A stretch of 39,650 nt of DNA from Actinomadura violacea (lineage in GTDB: Bacteria; Actinomycetota; Actinomycetes; Streptosporangiales; Streptosporangiaceae): NCBI RefSeq assembly GCF_017573465.1, contig NZ_JAGEPF010000059.1, positions 1 to 39,650 on the forward strand. The letters are read 5' to 3'. Positions within the stretch are counted from its first letter, which is position 1. Each line of letters opens with the position of its first letter. The notes beneath the pieces were generated by a model. It did no database searches. It saw only the letters and a list, made by a program, of their open reading frames with translations, and had not been told where the DNA came from. Position numbers and translations under genes: made by a program. Below are positions 1 to 7,194 of this stretch, piece by piece.

Positions 1-252
1 CGCGGGCATCACGAGACGGGCGCCCGCGGGTACCGGCAGAGAATCCCGGACCGTTCGACGACACACCCCGTGACAACGAGCAAGACGAAGCGTAGAGAGC
101 AGCGAAACCGCCTGTCCATCAGGAATGTCACCTGTGGATAACTATGGTTGGCGGGACATGCGGGACTGAACAGGCAAAGCGGTCATATGTCTGTTCGGTT
201 CCATCCGATTTTGGCCGGAATCGGCCCTAATGGGCGGCGAGAAGAAAAACGA
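1..252. other. Non-coding left edge
   Basis: I see no convincing gene here. The stretch is less GC-rich than the genes. It holds a short inverted repeat at the very edge (CGCGGGC at 1-7 with GCCCGCG at 22-28), one perfect DnaA-box-like 9-mer TGTGGATAA at 133-141, and a weak hairpin (CCGATT 205-210 with AATCGG 219-224) just past the 3' end of the leftward gene that ends at 253. The hairpin could help end that transcript but has no T-run. Confidence 0.4.
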
Positions 253-1167
253 TCAGTGGATGATCACGTGGTTCGTGGGGGCGTTCTTGTCGGTCGTCCA
301 GCCGTCGTGGCCGGCCTTGGACTGCCAGCGGCGGCCCGCGAAGCGGACCTCCTTGAGGCCGTAGACCTGGGCGTGCGTGACGGCCCAGGCGGCGACGGCC
401 CAGCCGCCGCGGGGGTTGGTCACCTTGACGCCGTTCCAGGAGTCCGAACGGGACGGGGCGCCCGCGGAGAGCGGGCCGGGGCCGTCCACCTGGAGGCGCG
501 GGCCGAAGGCGCGGCGCATCTCGCGGAGCGCGTCGGGACGGCGCGACTCGGTCTGCTTGTTCGGCGGGTACCAGCAGCGGGCCCCGGCCGGCTGGCGGCC
601 GGTGAACACCTGGGCGAGGAGCTTGCCGTCCGGCTCGTGCTGGGCGTAGGCGCGGCCGTCGGCGCTGTGCTGGACGCGCTGGGCGGCGTCGTGCACGTCC
701 CGGTCAAGGTAGTCCTTGACCTTCACCAAGGCGTCGAAGAACTTGCTCGTGGACTGGACGGGGTCGCGCAGCTTCGCGGGGGTGCCCCAGCCCTGCGAGG
801 GGCGCTGCTGGAACATCCCGACGGAGTCGCGGTCGCCGCTGGCCAGGTTGCGGATGTGCGACTCCTGGATCGCCGTCGCGTACGCGATCACGGCGGCGCG
901 TTCGGGCAGCTGCTTGCGGAACGCCACCGCCGAGATCGTCGAGGCGTTCGCGGCCTGGTCGAGGTCCAGCGGCATCTTGGACGTGCCCGCGGCGGCCTCG
1001 CAGCCCGACCCGTGCAGGTAGGGGCGTGCGCGGTCGAACGCGATGTAGCCGCCCACGCCCAGCACGAGGACGAGGGCCGCGACGACGTACGGCCAGCGCC
1101 GGCGACGGCGGCCACCGCCGCCCGAACCCTGTTCGGGGCGCGTCCTCAACCTCGACCAAACAGCCAC
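253..1167 (-). CDS. Membrane-anchored lysozyme-like extracellular protein
   Basis: 304 aa. A basic cytoplasmic N-terminus (RRRRRW near residue 21) precedes one membrane segment at about residues 26-45, so most of the protein should lie outside the cell. Residues about 95-150 contain QESHIRNL, GDRDSVGMFQQRPSQGWG and a following DP. This is the QES...GDRDSxGxFQQRPSQGWGT pattern common in actinobacterial lysozyme/transglycosylase-like and NlpC-associated proteins, with a candidate catalytic Glu in QES. A role in peptidoglycan contact or cleavage is inference; databases often call relatives simply membrane proteins. The GTG start is chosen because TAGTTT (1174-1179, this strand) lies exactly 6 nt upstream, which fits a leaderless transcript. 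It is divergent from dapD, with only 44 bp between the two starts. Confidence 0.75.
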   Translation of the reverse strand: MAVWSRLRTRPEQGSGGGGRRRRRWPYVVAALVLVLGVGGYIAFDRARPYLHGSGCEAAAGTSKMPLDLDQAANASTISAVAFRKQLPERAAVIAYATAIQESHIRNLASGDRDSVGMFQQRPSQGWGTPAKLRDPVQSTSKFFDALVKVKDYLDRDVHDAAQRVQHSADGRAYAQHEPDGKLLAQVFTGRQPAGARCWYPPNKQTESRRPDALREMRRAFGPRLQVDGPGPLSAGAPSRSDSWNGVKVTNPRGGWAVAAWAVTHAQVYGLKEVRFAGRRWQSKAGHDGWTTDKNAPTNHVIIH

Positions 1168-1173
1168 GCGAAG

Positions 1174-1203
1174 AAACTACCGGGAACAGGCCACCAGTAA
1201 GCT
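1174..1203. promoter_or_regulatory. Back-to-back leaderless promoters (lysozyme-like gene and dapD)
   Basis: The minus strand reads TAGTTT at 1179-1174, 6 nt before the GTG start at 1167. The plus strand reads TAAGCT at 1198-1203, 8 nt before the dapD ATG at 1212. Both match the TANNNT -10 hexamer, at a distance that puts the first transcribed base on or next to the start codon. No convincing -35 boxes are visible. Confidence 0.5.
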
Positions 1204-1211
1204 CAAGGACC

Positions 1212-2048
1212 ATGACGGAAACGTTCACCAGCCCGATTTCCCAGGTCATCGACGAGCTGTGGGAGCGGCGCGCCGAGCTGTCCCCGGACGACGCCGACGC
1301 GCGCGCCGCGATCGTGGCGGCCGTCGACCAGCTGGACTCCGGGGAGGCGCGGGTCGCCCGGATCGACGCGGCGACCGACGAGGTGGTCGTGGACGAGCGC
1401 GCGAAGCGCTCGATCCTGCTGAGCTTCAAGGTCCTCGGGATGGTGCGTTCGCAGGTCGGCGACTTCCAGTACCACGACCGCATCCCGTTGAAGAGCCGGT
1501 TCGACGGCGTACGGGTGGTGCCCGGTGCGATCGCCCGCTGGGGCGCCTACCTGGCCCCGGGCGTGGTGCTGATGCCGTCGTTCACCAACTTCGGCGCCTA
1601 TGTCGACTCCGGGACGATGGTCGACACGTGGGCGACGGTCGGCTCGTGCGCGCAGATCGGTAAGAACGTCCATCTTTCGGGCGGTGTCGGGATCGGGGGC
1701 GTGCTGGAGCCGCCGAACGCCAAGCCCGTCGTGATCGAGGACGAGGCGATGATCGGCAGCCGCTCGATGATCGTCGAGGGGGCGCGGGTCGGGACGGGGG
1801 CCGTGGTCGGCTCCGGGACGAACCTGTCGGCGTCCATGCCGGTCATCGACGTGGAGACGGGCGAGGAGATCAGCCGGGGCCGCATCCCGGACTGGTGTGT
1901 CGCGGTGGGCGGCACCCGCTACAAGGAGTTCAAGGGCGGGACGTTCGGCCTGCCGGCGGTACTGATCCTCAAGCGCCTCGACCCGGGGCAGCGGCACGAC
2001 AAGGCGTCCCTGAACGACATCCTGCGCGACCACGGCATCAACACCTGA
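1212..2048 (+). CDS. dapD: Tetrahydrodipicolinate N-succinyltransferase (E. coli-type DapD)
   Basis: 278 aa, close to the 274 aa of E. coli DapD. It transfers succinate from succinyl-CoA to tetrahydrodipicolinate in the succinylase branch of meso-diaminopimelate/lysine synthesis (cytoplasmic, trimeric left-handed beta-helix family). The centre carries the E. coli-type signature DTWATVGSCAQIGKNVHLSG followed by GVGIGGVLEP, then hexapeptide repeats (IGSRSMIVEGARVGTGAVVG). The M. tuberculosis DapD class is longer (about 317 aa) and lacks this signature, so this is the other DapD class. A longer in-frame reading exists upstream, but ATG 1212 matches the family length and has TAAGCT 8 nt before it. 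The next pathway enzyme, dapE, lies 0.7 kb away on the same strand. Confidence 0.93.
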   Translation: MTETFTSPISQVIDELWERRAELSPDDADARAAIVAAVDQLDSGEARVARIDAATDEVVVDERAKRSILLSFKVLGMVRSQVGDFQYHDRIPLKSRFDGVRVVPGAIARWGAYLAPGVVLMPSFTNFGAYVDSGTMVDTWATVGSCAQIGKNVHLSGGVGIGGVLEPPNAKPVVIEDEAMIGSRSMIVEGARVGTGAVVGSGTNLSASMPVIDVETGEEISRGRIPDWCVAVGGTRYKEFKGGTFGLPAVLILKRLDPGQRHDKASLNDILRDHGINT

Positions 2049-2054
2049 CGCCGG

Positions 2055-2747
2055 TCAGCCGATCGGGGTCTCGGTGATCTTGAGGGGGCGGCCGGTGAGG
2101 GCGGCGAGGGACGCGGCGTAGCCGGCGCCCGGGGTGAGGTCGGCGAGGCGGACGGGGGAGACGGCCTTGGCGTCGTCCCAGGACAGCACCTCGGCGGGCT
2201 CGTCCGGGCCGGAGACGTGGATGGCCGTCATGGGCGCCGCGAGGCCGTGGCCCGTGGCCTTCAGCAGCGCCTCCTTGCGGCACCAGTAGGCGTGGAAGGC
2301 GCGTTTGCGCCGGTCCGGGGGGAGTGCCGACAGGACGTTCCGTTCCGGGGCGCTGAGGACCATCTCGCCGAGGCGGTCGACGTCCCGGTCGCTCTCCTGC
2401 TCCACGTCCACGCCGACCTCGGGGCCGTCGGACAGCACGAGGACGACCCGGTCGCCCGAGTGCGACAGCGAGAAGTCCAGGTCGGAGCCCGGAAGCCGCG
2501 GCTTGCCGTGGGTGGCGCCGCAGTGCGGGCAGTCGGTGGTGAAGCGGATGTCGCGCGGCGCGAGGCCGGTCGCCTCCGCGAGGACGGTGCGGGCCAGGAA
2601 CCGCCCGGTGACGAACCGGGCCTTGTCCTCGGCGCGCATGAACCGCTCGTAGCGTTCGCGCTCACCCGCGTCCAGAAGGTCGCGCATGTGCGGTTCGTCC
2701 GCAGGGACCGCCCAATGGACGGCGCATTCGAGCACAGGCATCTCCAC
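2055..2747 (-). CDS. Sfp-type 4'-phosphopantetheinyl transferase
   Basis: About 230 aa. It would move the phosphopantetheine arm of CoA onto a serine of acyl- or peptidyl-carrier proteins, activating fatty-acid, PKS or NRPS systems. Family marks are FSLSHS (about 92-97), GVDVE (112-116, with Mg-binding Asp and Glu) and WCRKEALLKATG (155-166, the W..KEA..K motif). A CPHCG pair near residue 73 fits the Cys-containing region of some actinobacterial members. The start is uncertain: GTG 2747 lies 7 nt after TATGAT (2760-2755), fitting leaderless expression, and ATG 2741 is the alternative; ATG 2759 would overlap the -10 box. It is convergent with dapD (stops 6 bp apart) and divergent from dapE (34 bp). 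The carrier-protein partner is not in the window. Confidence 0.88.
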   Translation of the reverse strand: MEMPVLECAVHWAVPADEPHMRDLLDAGERERYERFMRAEDKARFVTGRFLARTVLAEATGLAPRDIRFTTDCPHCGATHGKPRLPGSDLDFSLSHSGDRVVLVLSDGPEVGVDVEQESDRDVDRLGEMVLSAPERNVLSALPPDRRKRAFHAYWCRKEALLKATGHGLAAPMTAIHVSGPDEPAEVLSWDDAKAVSPVRLADLTPGAGYAASLAALTGRPLKITETPIG

Positions 2748-2754
2748 GCCCGCG

Positions 2755-2773
2755 ATCATAGGCCGCGTACGCT
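2755..2773. promoter_or_regulatory. Overlapping divergent -10 boxes (PPTase and dapE)
   Basis: TATGAT on the minus strand (2760-2755) is 7 nt before the PPTase GTG. TACGCT on the plus strand (2768-2773) is 8 nt before the dapE ATG. The -10 boxes are only 7 bp apart, so each promoter's -35 region must overlap the other's start site. Confidence 0.5.
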
Positions 2774-2781
2774 TGCTGTCC

Positions 2782-3846
2782 ATGCGGCTTGATCTGTTCT
2801 CGGACGTGGCGGACCTGACGGCGGCGATTGTCGACATCGAGTCGGTGAGCGGTGCGGAAGAGCCCCTCGCGGACGCCGTCGAGGAGGCGCTGCGCGCGCT
2901 CCCGCACCTCGCAGTGGAGCGCGACGGGAACAACGTGATCGCCCGCACGGACCTCGGACGCCCCGAGCGGGTCGTCCTGGCCGGGCACCTCGACACCGTG
3001 CCGTTGAACGGCAACCTGCCGTCCCGCATGGAGGGCGACCGGCTCTACGGCTGCGGCACGACCGACATGAAGAGCGGTGTCGCGGTCGCGCTGCGCCTGG
3101 CCGCGACCGTGACCGAACCCACCCGCGACATCACCTACGTGTTCTACGAGTGCGAAGAGATCGAGGCCGAGCGTAACGGGCTGCGGCGGCTCGCGGCGAC
3201 CCGTCCCGAACTTCTCGCCGGGGACTTCGCCGTCCTGATGGAGCCGACGGGCGCGCACATCGAGGGCGGATGCCAGGGCACCATGCGCATCGAGGTCACG
3301 GCGAAGGGGGAGAGGGCGCACAGCGCGCGCGCCTGGATGGGGTCCAACGCCATCCACACCGCAGGGCAGATCCTGGACATCCTGCGCGCGTACGAGCCCA
3401 CCCGTCCGGTGGTGGACGGCCTGGAGTACCACGAGGGCCTCAACGCCGTCTTCGTCCAGGGTGGCGTCGCCGGAAACGTCATCCCCGACGAATGCGTCGT
3501 CACCGTCAACTACCGCTTCGCACCCGACAAGTCCCTCGCCGAGGCGGAGGCGTACCTGCGCGAAGTGTTCGAAGGCTTCGACGTCAAGGTGACCGACGCC
3601 GCGTCCGCCGCCCGCCCCGGCCTCACCCACCCGGCCGCCGCCGCATTCGTGGAATCCGTCGCGTCCGGCGGCACCGAGGTCCGCGCCAAGCTCGGCTGGA
3701 CGGACGTCGCGCGCTTCTCCGAACTCGGCGTCCCCGCCGTCAACTACGGCCCCGGCGAACCCACCCTCGCCCACACCAAGGACGAGTACGTCGAGATGCC
3801 GCTGATCGCCGACTGCGAAACCCGGATGCGCACCTGGTTGTGCTGA
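2782..3846 (+). CDS. dapE: Succinyl-diaminopimelate desuccinylase
   Basis: 354 aa M20 metallopeptidase-family enzyme that removes succinate from N-succinyl-LL-diaminopimelate to give LL-diaminopimelate, for cell wall and lysine. Visible marks are GHLDTVP (68-74; zinc-ligand His69 and catalytic-region Asp71), GTTDMKSG (92-99; bridging Asp95), YECEEIE (122-128; general-base Glu pair) and LAHTKDE near the C-terminus (last zinc-ligand His). The dimerisation/lid insert lies at about 165-285. Length is normal for actinobacterial DapE. ATG 2782 follows TACGCT by 8 nt, so the mRNA is probably leaderless. The stop codon is followed at once by the repeat element whose first hairpin can terminate this transcript. 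Confidence 0.93.
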   Translation: MRLDLFSDVADLTAAIVDIESVSGAEEPLADAVEEALRALPHLAVERDGNNVIARTDLGRPERVVLAGHLDTVPLNGNLPSRMEGDRLYGCGTTDMKSGVAVALRLAATVTEPTRDITYVFYECEEIEAERNGLRRLAATRPELLAGDFAVLMEPTGAHIEGGCQGTMRIEVTAKGERAHSARAWMGSNAIHTAGQILDILRAYEPTRPVVDGLEYHEGLNAVFVQGGVAGNVIPDECVVTVNYRFAPDKSLAEAEAYLREVFEGFDVKVTDAASAARPGLTHPAAAAFVESVASGGTEVRAKLGWTDVARFSELGVPAVNYGPGEPTLAHTKDEYVEMPLIADCETRMRTWLC

Positions 3847-3993
3847 CCCAGGGGGTGCGACCCCCCTGGAACCCCCCGTCACGACGGACGAGGCGTTTCA
3901 CGCTCCGCTAGCGCTCCGCGTGAAACGCCTCGTCCGTCGTCGGGCAGGCCCGCTGCGCTCGCTGCACTCGCTCCGCGTGCCTGCCCGTGGCGG
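3847..3993 (+). repeat. Stem-loop repeat element, copy A
   Basis: The element starts at the base after the dapE stop. In order it holds a terminator-like hairpin CCAGGGGG/CCCCCTGG (3848-3869), a perfect 23-bp inverted repeat (3881-3903 with 3918-3940, 14-nt loop TCCGCTAGCGCTCC), and a looser inverted repeat GGGCAGGC/GCCTGCCC enclosing CTGCGCTCGC-type sequence. Copy B at 31248-31393 matches over the whole length and also begins right after a stop codon. Stem differences between copies are all compensated (see findings). Confidence 0.85.
3848..3869 (+). terminator. dapE terminator hairpin
   Basis: An 8-bp stem CCAGGGGG/CCCCCTGG (3848-3855 with 3862-3869) lies 1 nt past the dapE stop. There is no T-tract, as is common for GC-rich actinomycete terminators. 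It is part of repeat copy A. Confidence 0.6.
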
Positions 3994-4140
3994 TGGCTGG
4001 GGCCCTGGAACCCCCATTGCGATGAGCAAGGCGCTCTGCGCTCGCTGCACTCGCTCCGCGTGCCTGCCCGTGGCGGCGGCTGGGGCCCTGGAACCCCCGT
4101 TGCGACGAGCAAGGCGCGCGGCGGTCGCTCCGCGTGCCTG
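3954..4140 (+). repeat. 83-bp tandem repeat, two full units and a partial third
   Basis: Units start at 3954 (TGCGCTCGCTGCACTCGCTC) and 4037, period 83 bp. A third, shortened unit resumes at TCGCTCCGCGTGCCTG (4125), 74 bp on. Each full unit includes GGGGCCCTGGAACCCCC and GAGCAAGGCGC. The first unit begins inside stem-loop element A, and CCTGGAACCCCC also occurs in the element's first hairpin, so the array probably grew from the element. I see no gene here. Confidence 0.75.
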
Positions 4141-4175
4141 TACGTGACCGGTGGCTCGGCGCCTTTCTGGCGGGG

Positions 4176-4748
4176 TCAGGGGGTTCGTAGGCCTGTGAGG
4201 ATGACGTCGGCGTAGGTCTGGTGGGCGTCGGGCGGGGTGTTGGTGATGGCCACCGCCAGGCCGCACATCAGGGCCCGGAACTCGTTGACGCCCACGTCGG
4301 GGCGCAGGACGCCGGCCGCGTGGGCGCGGTCGAGCAGGGCGGCCACCTTCCGGTGCAGGTCGTGGTTCTGGACGGGGGCCTCCTCGTCGAAGAGCCGGCC
4401 GACGTCGCCGAAGACCTCGCGCAGGCCGCGGTTGCGGAGCATGATCTCGGCGCTGCGGCGGACGAAGAGGGCGATCCCGTCCCACGGGTCGGGCTCCGCC
4501 AGCGCGTCGTCGGCCTTGGTGGCGCCGTCGGCCATCCACTCGGCGGTCAACTCGTCGACGAGCGCCTGCTTGGTCGGGAAATGGCGGTAGATCGTCCCGA
4601 CGCCGACGCCGGCCCGTTTCGCGATGTCCTCCATCTGGGCCAGGTTGCCCTCCGCCTCGAACGCGGCGCGCGCGGCGTCCAGGACGCGGCGGCGGTTGCG
4701 GCGCGCGTCGGCCCTGAGCGGCCGGTGACTTGACGGGGCGACGGTCAT
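4176..4748 (-). CDS. TetR-family repressor of the adjacent MFS exporter
   Basis: 190 aa. The N-terminal helix-turn-helix lies at about residues 20-65 (RRRVLDAARAAF, then MEDIAKRAGVGVGTIYRHF with the usual TIYRHFPTK recognition-helix end). The C-terminal 120 residues form the all-helical ligand/dimer part (TetR C-terminal SbtR-like type, tentative). ATG 4748 has GGAGGGG just upstream. It is divergent from the DHA2-type MFS gene, with 99 bp between starts holding two copies of a GGAAT-(4-5 nt)-TTCC site, one inside the exporter promoter. Repression of the exporter relieved by a transported compound is the standard model for such pairs; the ligand is unknown. Confidence 0.85.
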   Translation of the reverse strand: MTVAPSSHRPLRADARRNRRRVLDAARAAFEAEGNLAQMEDIAKRAGVGVGTIYRHFPTKQALVDELTAEWMADGATKADDALAEPDPWDGIALFVRRSAEIMLRNRGLREVFGDVGRLFDEEAPVQNHDLHRKVAALLDRAHAAGVLRPDVGVNEFRALMCGLAVAITNTPPDAHQTYADVILTGLRTP

Positions 4749-4768
4749 CCCCTCCAGTCAACCACGAA

Positions 4769-4798
4769 TTGACAAACGGAATCGAGCTTCCGTATCGT
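4769..4798 (+). promoter_or_regulatory. Promoter of the MFS exporter
   Basis: The -35 box is TTGACA (4769-4774) and the -10 box is TATCGT (4793-4798), with an 18-bp spacer. The -35 box is the sigma-70 consensus, rare in this window. The spacer is almost fully occupied by operator 1. Confidence 0.65.
4776..4793. promoter_or_regulatory. TetR operator 1
   Basis: ACGGAATCGAGCTTCCGT is a perfect 6-bp-arm inverted repeat (ACGGAA/TTCCGT) between the -35 and -10 boxes. A bound repressor would block RNA polymerase. The TetR assignment is inferred from position and from the second copy. Confidence 0.6.
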
Positions 4799-4818
4799 CC
4801 CCGGCTGCAAGCGGAACC

Positions 4819-4832
4819 GGAATTCGACTTCC
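4819..4832. promoter_or_regulatory. TetR operator 2
   Basis: GGAATTCGACTTCC repeats the GGAAT...CTTCC core of operator 1 with a slightly altered centre. It lies between the -10 box and the AGGAG ribosome site (4838-4842) of the exporter, where a bound protein would block elongation. Centre-to-centre distance to operator 1 is about 41 bp, close to four helical turns. Confidence 0.5.
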
Positions 4833-4847
4833 ACCTAGGAGCCGCGC

Positions 4848-6293
4848 ATGGCCGCCCGGCAGCGGGGGCTCGCCCTCGCCCTGCTCGTCACCGTCCAGTT
4901 CGTGCTGGTGCTGGACGCCTCGATCGTCAACATCGCGCTGCCGTCCATCGGCCGCGACCTGCACTTCGCCCAGGCCGACCTGTCCTGGGTCGGCAACGCC
5001 TACACGCTCACGTTCGGCGGGTTCCTGCTGTTCGGCGGCCGGGTCGCCGACCTCGCCGGACGGCGCCGGATGTTCGTCGCCGGGCTCGCCCTGTTCACCG
5101 CCGCGTCGCTGGCGGGCGGGCTCTCCCCGGACGCGGGCGCGCTCGTCGGGGCGCGCGCCGTGCAGGGGCTCGGCGCGGCGCTGGTCGCGCCCGCCGCGCT
5201 CTCGCTGATCATGACGCTGTTCACCGACGGCCCGGAGCGCCACCGGGCGCTCGGGCTGTTCGGCGCGGTCGCGGGCGCCGGCGGCGCGGCCGGCGCGATC
5301 CTCGGCGGGCTGCTCACCGACTGGTTCGGCTGGGAGGCGGTGCTGTTCGTCAACGTGCCGATCGGCGCCGCCGCGATCGCGCTCGCGCCCGTCCTGCTGC
5401 CCGAGGCCCGCGACGAGCGGGTCCGCGGCTTCGACCTGCTCGGCGCCCTGGCGGTCACCGGCGGGCTCGCGCTGCTGGTCTACACGCTCGTGGACGGCGA
5501 AAACGCCGGCTGGGGCTCGGCCCGCACCTGCCTGCGGGGCGCCGGCGCCGCCGCGCTGCTCGCGGCGTTCGTCGCGGTCGAGGCGCGGGTGCGGCACCCG
5601 CTCGTCCCGCTCGGGATCTTCCGCGGCCGGTCGCTGCGCGGCGGCAACCTCGCGGCCGTCCTCGCCACGATGGCGATCTTCCCGATGTTCTACGTGATGA
5701 CGCTCTACCTGCAGCAGGTCAAGGGGTACGGGCCGGTCCGCGCGGGGCTCGGGCAGCTGCCCGTCGCGGTCACGATGGCGTTCGGCGCCGGGTCCGGGGC
5801 CAGGCTGATCACCCGGTTCGGCGCCCGCGGGCCGCTGGCCGCCGGGCTCGCCGCCGTCGCGGCGGGGCTGGCGTGGTTCGCCGGGATGTCCGCGACCGGC
5901 CACTACGCGGTGGTCGTGCTCGGCCCGGCGGTCGTGATGGGGCTCGGCGGCGGGCTGATGTTCGTGTCGGTCACCATCGCGGCGACCGCGGGCGCCTCGG
6001 CGGAGGAGTCCGGGCTCGCGTCCGGGCTGATCAACACCGCGCAGCAGGTCGGCGGCGCGCTGGGCCTGGCCGTGGTGGTCGCGGTGGCCACCGCCGCGAC
6101 CCGGCACTCCTCCGCGCGGGTCCCGGCGGCGGCGCTCACCGACGGGTTCCAGGCGGGCATGCTCGCCTCCGCCGGGATCGCGCTGGCCGCGGCGCTGGTC
6201 GCGCTGCTGCTCGTCCCCGGACGCCCGGCGGCCCGGCCGGAGGGGGCGCCCGTCACCGCGCCGCCGCCCAGCCGATCCGAAATCGGCGGCTGA
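4848..6293 (+). CDS. DHA2-type MFS multidrug exporter (EmrB/QacA-like)
   Basis: 481 aa, very hydrophobic, with about 14 predicted membrane segments as in the DHA2 drug:H+ antiporter family. Marks are LDASIVNIALPSIGRDL in helix 1 (family motif D1, LDxTIVNVALP), GRVADLAGRRRMF in loop 2-3 (motif A) and GAGGAAGAILGGLL in helix 5 (antiporter motif C). ATG 4848 has AGGAG 5 nt upstream. It is paired with the divergent TetR gene, so it is probably induced by its own substrate, which the sequence does not reveal. A small hairpin GCCGAT/ATCGGC (6271-6287) sits at the end of the coding region. Confidence 0.9.
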   Translation: MAARQRGLALALLVTVQFVLVLDASIVNIALPSIGRDLHFAQADLSWVGNAYTLTFGGFLLFGGRVADLAGRRRMFVAGLALFTAASLAGGLSPDAGALVGARAVQGLGAALVAPAALSLIMTLFTDGPERHRALGLFGAVAGAGGAAGAILGGLLTDWFGWEAVLFVNVPIGAAAIALAPVLLPEARDERVRGFDLLGALAVTGGLALLVYTLVDGENAGWGSARTCLRGAGAAALLAAFVAVEARVRHPLVPLGIFRGRSLRGGNLAAVLATMAIFPMFYVMTLYLQQVKGYGPVRAGLGQLPVAVTMAFGAGSGARLITRFGARGPLAAGLAAVAAGLAWFAGMSATGHYAVVVLGPAVVMGLGGGLMFVSVTIAATAGASAEESGLASGLINTAQQVGGALGLAVVVAVATAATRHSSARVPAAALTDGFQAGMLASAGIALAAALVALLLVPGRPAARPEGAPVTAPPPSRSEIGG

Positions 6294-6310
6294 CGGTCGG
6301 TCCGCCCTAC

Positions 6311-6316
6311 TACCTT
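6311..6316 (+). promoter_or_regulatory. -10 box of the long LOG gene (leaderless)
   Basis: TACCTT lies 6 nt before ATG 6323. No ribosome-binding site fits in the gap, so translation probably starts at the 5' end of the mRNA. Confidence 0.5.
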
Positions 6317-6322
6317 GGGCCC

Positions 6323-7132
6323 ATGACACGCGAAGTGAACCCCCGGACGCGCCGGCAGGGGCCGGCCACGCTGCGCGGACGCGCGGTCCCGCAGACCACC
6401 ACCGACCAGCGGCTGCTGGACAGCCGCGGACCGGTCGACTGGGTGCACGCCGACCCGTGGCGGGTGCTGCGGATCCAGGCGGAGTTCGTCGAGGGCTTCG
6501 GGCTGCTGGCCGAGCTGCCGAAGGCGGTCAGCGTCTTCGGCAGCGCCCGCACCAAGCCCGGCTCGGAGGAGTACGAGCTGGCCGTGGACATCGGCGCCCG
6601 GCTGCACGACGCCGGCTACGCGGTGATCACCGGCGGCGGTCCGGGGATCATGGAGGCGGCCAACAAGGGCTGCGACGAGAACGGCGGCCTGTCGGTCGGC
6701 CTCGGCATCGAGCTGCCGTTCGAGCAGAAGCTGAACGACCACATCGACATCGGGCTGGAGTTCCGCTACTTCTTCGTCCGCAAGACGATGTTCGTGAAGT
6801 ACTCGCAGGCGTTCGTGGTGCTGCCCGGCGGGTTCGGCACGCTGGACGAGCTGTTCGAGGCGATCACCCTCGTCCAGACCAAGAAGATCACCCGGTTCCC
6901 GATCGTGCTGGTCGGCACCGAGTTCTGGGGCGGGCTGATCGACTGGGTGCGCGCGACGATGCTGCCGTCCGGGAAGATCTCGCCCGAGGACCTGGACCTG
7001 ATCCACCTCACCGACGACCCGGACGAGGTCGTCAAGGTGGTCGTGGACGCGCACATCGAGGCCGAGCGCCGGCTCCAGGAGGAGCAGGCCGCGGTCCAGG
7101 CCGCCGGCGAGCGGGGCATCGACGGCACCTGA
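6323..7132 (+). CDS. LOG-family protein (TIGR00730), long form
   Basis: 269 aa. The LOG/lysine-decarboxylase-like Rossmann domain covers about residues 65-245: VSVFGSARTKPGS, then ITGGGPGIMEAANKG (phosphate-binding GGGPGIME) and VLPGGFGTLDELFEA (PGGxGTxxE). Proteins with these motifs are usually nucleoside 5'-monophosphate phosphoribohydrolases that release the base (cytokinin activation in plants and some actinobacteria). True lysine decarboxylase activity is not expected. An extra 65-residue basic N-terminus sets it apart from the second copy at 14342, and resembles the Rv1205-type neighbour of dapE in mycobacteria. ATG 6323 rather than the much longer in-frame reading is supported by TACCTT 6 nt upstream. 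Confidence 0.85.
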   Translation: MTREVNPRTRRQGPATLRGRAVPQTTTDQRLLDSRGPVDWVHADPWRVLRIQAEFVEGFGLLAELPKAVSVFGSARTKPGSEEYELAVDIGARLHDAGYAVITGGGPGIMEAANKGCDENGGLSVGLGIELPFEQKLNDHIDIGLEFRYFFVRKTMFVKYSQAFVVLPGGFGTLDELFEAITLVQTKKITRFPIVLVGTEFWGGLIDWVRATMLPSGKISPEDLDLIHLTDDPDEVVKVVVDAHIEAERRLQEEQAAVQAAGERGIDGT

Positions 7133-7194
7133 CGCGCGTGTCCCGGCCGGTTCCCGCCGTCGGCGCCGCGGGAACCGGCCGCGGAGAGGGCGCG

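Noticed and set aside
133..141. Perfect DnaA box TGTGGATAA as a sign of a replication origin
   Set aside because: A single box with no cluster and no dnaA/dnaN/gyr genes nearby; chance or local regulation is as likely.
3894..3897. SigE-type promoter in repeat element A (GGAAC then CGTT)
   Set aside because: The spacing is 21 nt, too long for the GGAAC-16/17-CGTT pattern, and copy B lacks the CGTT.
3847..3993. Insertion sequence end or transposase remnant
   Set aside because: No transposase-like frame, no target duplication visible at either copy, and the inverted repeats form one hairpin rather than element ends; a non-autonomous repeat is the better description.
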